The position numbers and the translations under genes were made by a program. From Deltaproteobacteria bacterium (GTDB lineage Bacteria; Desulfobacterota_B; Binatia; UBA9968): a stretch of 7,378 bases of DNA. The stretch covers positions 1 to 7,378 of the forward strand of contig JAUXIP010000100.1 in NCBI GenBank assembly GCA_030620935.1. Direction: 5' to 3'. Positions 6,164 to 7,378 of the stretch are shown one piece after another (within the stretch, counting starts at the first letter, position 1; every line of letters starts with the position of its first letter). Under the pieces are notes generated by a model. The model had not been told where the DNA came from. It ran no database searches and worked only from the letters and a program-made list of their open reading frames with translations.

Positions 6164-6296
6164 CGACGAAACGCGATGAAAAAGTCAAAATGCAAACTGA
6201 GGAGAATTCAGGATCCAGAATTCAGAATTCAGGAGGGGTGGGGATTCTGAATTCTGTTTTCTGACTACTGATTTGCTCTTTTCATTCGTTTTGACG
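6164..6296. repeat. Palindromic (MITE-like) element 4 directly after ctpA
   Basis: The left arm begins at the base after the ctpA TGA (CGACGAAACGCGATGAAAAA, 6164-6183, continuing to about 6195). It matches, with small gaps, the reverse complement of 6271-6296 (CGTCAAAACGAATGAAAAG and on to GCAAAT). Inside lies a 13-bp perfect inverted repeat at 6216-6228 and 6244-6256. The whole unit could fold into one long imperfect stem. It carries no ORF and has no arm similarity to the other three elements. Confidence 0.55.
6216..6260 (+). terminator. Possible terminator hairpin downstream of ctpA
   Basis: CAGAATTCAGAAT (6216-6228) pairs perfectly with ATTCTGAATTCTG (6244-6256) around a 15-base loop, followed by TTTT at 6257-6260. 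The stem is AT-rich and the T-run short, so termination would be weak. The hairpin may simply be the core of the palindromic element. Confidence 0.35.
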
Positions 6297-6322
6297 TTTT
6301 TCTTGACCTTTTTTAATCACTA

Positions 6323-6350
6323 GACTAGCCCTCCCTGCGGAGGGCTAGTC
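6323..6350. terminator. Perfect 12-bp inverted repeat between ctpA and xseA
   Basis: GACTAGCCCTCC (6323-6334), loop CTGC, then GGAGGGCTAGTC (6339-6350) form a perfect GC-rich stem-loop. It lies where the ftsE-ctpA transcription unit should end. It is followed by ATTTG rather than a T-run, so intrinsic termination is not assured. An RNA-stabilising 3' hairpin or a protein-binding palindrome are alternatives. A six-T run lies upstream at 6309-6314. Confidence 0.5.
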
Positions 6351-6389
6351 ATTTGTAGCCCCCCTGAGATGGCCGGGGATTTTATGGTA

Positions 6390-6420
6390 TTGCAAGGCGA
6401 GGCGCGGATTAAGGTAGAAT
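6390..6420 (+). promoter_or_regulatory. Candidate promoter for xseA
   Basis: TTGCAA (6390-6395) and TAGAAT (6415-6420, 5 of 6 matches to the -10 consensus) lie upstream of the xseA ATG. The 19-base spacer is longer than the preferred 17, so only the -10 is convincing. The leader would be only about 15 bases. Confidence 0.35.
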
Positions 6421-6441
6421 CCCCATATACAGGTCAGGAAA

Positions 6442-7378
6442 ATGAGAGAGACAAAGAAGAAGGAAGAACTGCCTCTGTTTTCGGAACCGGCACGCACCTT
6501 CTTGACGGTCAGTGAGCTGAACCAGATCATCAAGGGAACGCTTGAGACGGAGCTGGATGCGTTCTGGGTGGTCGGGGAGATCTCAAACTTCCACCGTGCG
6601 CCTTCCGGCCATTCGTATTTCACGCTCAAAGACGACAAGAGTCAAATTGCCGCCGTCATGTTTCGGCGCCAAGGGGTGGAGCTTTCCTTTAGGCCTGAAA
6701 ACGGGATGGAGGTGTTGTGCTTCGGTCGGGTTAGCCTCTATTCGGTGCGCGGGGACTTGCAGCTCTATGTGGAAACGATGGAGCCGAGGGGCCAAGGGGC
6801 GCTCTATCTGGCCTTTGAGCAGTTAAAGCAGAAACTTGGGGACGAGGGCCTTTTTGCTCCTGAGAGGAAAAGGCCGCTGCCATTTTTGCCCGAGTCCATC
6901 GGCATTGTCACCTCATTGCAGGGCGCTGCGCTCCGCGACATGCTTCGTGTCCTGGGCGATCGGTTTGCGGAGCGGAGGGTGGTCGTTCGGCCGGTCAAGG
7001 TTCAAGGGAAAGGGGCTGCCTTGGAAATTGCCCAAGGAATTACGGAGCTCAGCCGGTCGGGAATGGTTGAAGTCCTGATTGTCGGACGTGGAGGAGGATC
7101 GTTGGAGGATCTATGGGCCTTTAATGAGGAGGTTGTAGCGCGGGCGATTTTTGCCGCTCCGATTCCGATAATCTCCGGAGTTGGCCATGAGGTGGACTTT
7201 ACCATCGCCGACTTTGTCGCCGATCACCGTGCGCCGACTCCTACGGCGGCGGCAGCCATGGCGGTTCCCAACAGGGAGGAGCTTGTCGGGCACCTGCAGG
7301 AGCTGCAGGATGGCCTGGTCACGGCAATGCAAATGAAACTTGAGACCGGCAAGGAGAGCTGGAAAGGACTTGTGCGGA
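6442..7378 (+). CDS. xseA: Exodeoxyribonuclease VII large subunit (partial, C-terminus beyond window)
   Basis: The first 312 residues of XseA, the catalytic subunit that with XseB degrades single-stranded DNA into oligonucleotides in repair; the frame is open to the right edge. The N-terminal OB-fold DNA-binding domain lies at about 19-115 (VSELNQIIKGTLE, then VGEISNFHRAPSGHSYFTLK). The catalytic domain starts near 148 (FLPESIGIVTS). Residues matching the functionally important E. coli positions D155, R205, H238 and D241 are present at a constant offset of 11: D166, R216 in RGGGSLEDLWAF, H249 and D252 in GVGHEVDFTIADF. ADHRAPTPTAAAA (260-272) is also characteristic. The long helical C-terminal region has just begun at the edge. 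The ATG at 6442 has AGG 8 bases upstream; AGGA is closer, at 2 bases. One oddity is SLQGAA where the family usually has SPTGAA. xseB is expected downstream in many genomes but is not visible. Confidence 0.95.
   Translation, partial: MRETKKKEELPLFSEPARTFLTVSELNQIIKGTLETELDAFWVVGEISNFHRAPSGHSYFTLKDDKSQIAAVMFRRQGVELSFRPENGMEVLCFGRVSLYSVRGDLQLYVETMEPRGQGALYLAFEQLKQKLGDEGLFAPERKRPLPFLPESIGIVTSLQGAALRDMLRVLGDRFAERRVVVRPVKVQGKGAALEIAQGITELSRSGMVEVLIVGRGGGSLEDLWAFNEEVVARAIFAAPIPIISGVGHEVDFTIADFVADHRAPTPTAAAAMAVPNREELVGHLQELQDGLVTAMQMKLETGKESWKGLVR

Overview
The window looks like chromosomal DNA from a diderm (Gram-negative) bacterium of moderately high G+C. It encodes FtsE and FtsX together with an EnvC-type periplasmic activator, a secreted C-terminal processing protease and exonuclease VII, a combination that implies a periplasm. 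The gene content and the many small palindromic intergenic elements would fit Nitrospirota, NC10/Methylomirabilota or a deltaproteobacterial lineage. That placement is impression, not proof, because no rRNA or other phylogenetic marker is present.

Layout. Positions 1-1443 (minus strand) hold the N-terminal 481 residues of a radical SAM protein with a B12-binding-like N-terminal fold. The gene runs off the left edge, and a good sigma70-type promoter (1480-1508, minus) lies just upstream. A plus-strand cell-envelope cluster follows: ftsE (1691-2362), ftsX (2555-3463), an envC-like degenerate LytM factor (about 3451-4770) and ctpA (4838-6163). A roughly 280-bp intergenic region with two palindromic structures follows, then the first 312 codons of xseA (6442 to the right edge).

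How the genes work together. FtsE (ATPase) and FtsX (membrane protein) form the divisome complex that recruits and controls EnvC-type coiled-coil/LytM activators of cell-wall amidases. The EnvC homologue here has lost zinc-ligand positions of the M23 peptidase family, as E. coli EnvC has, which fits an activator rather than an enzyme. CtpA is a periplasmic serine/lysine protease of the family that turns over peptidoglycan hydrolases in other bacteria, so the cluster reads as a cell-separation and wall-remodelling module. xseA is a DNA-repair gene with its own candidate promoter.

Most unusual aspect. Four MITE/REP-like inverted-repeat elements are packed into this cluster: 1516-1630, 2389-2541, 3464-3623 and 6164-6296. 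The first two are related and inverted relative to each other, so they bracket ftsE and separate it from ftsX. The third begins at the base after the ftsX stop codon, and its sequence is read through in the envC frame, leaving the envC start uncertain. The fourth begins at the base after the ctpA stop codon. I see no defence system, CRISPR array, tRNA, rRNA or transposase gene, and no convincing wholly new system.
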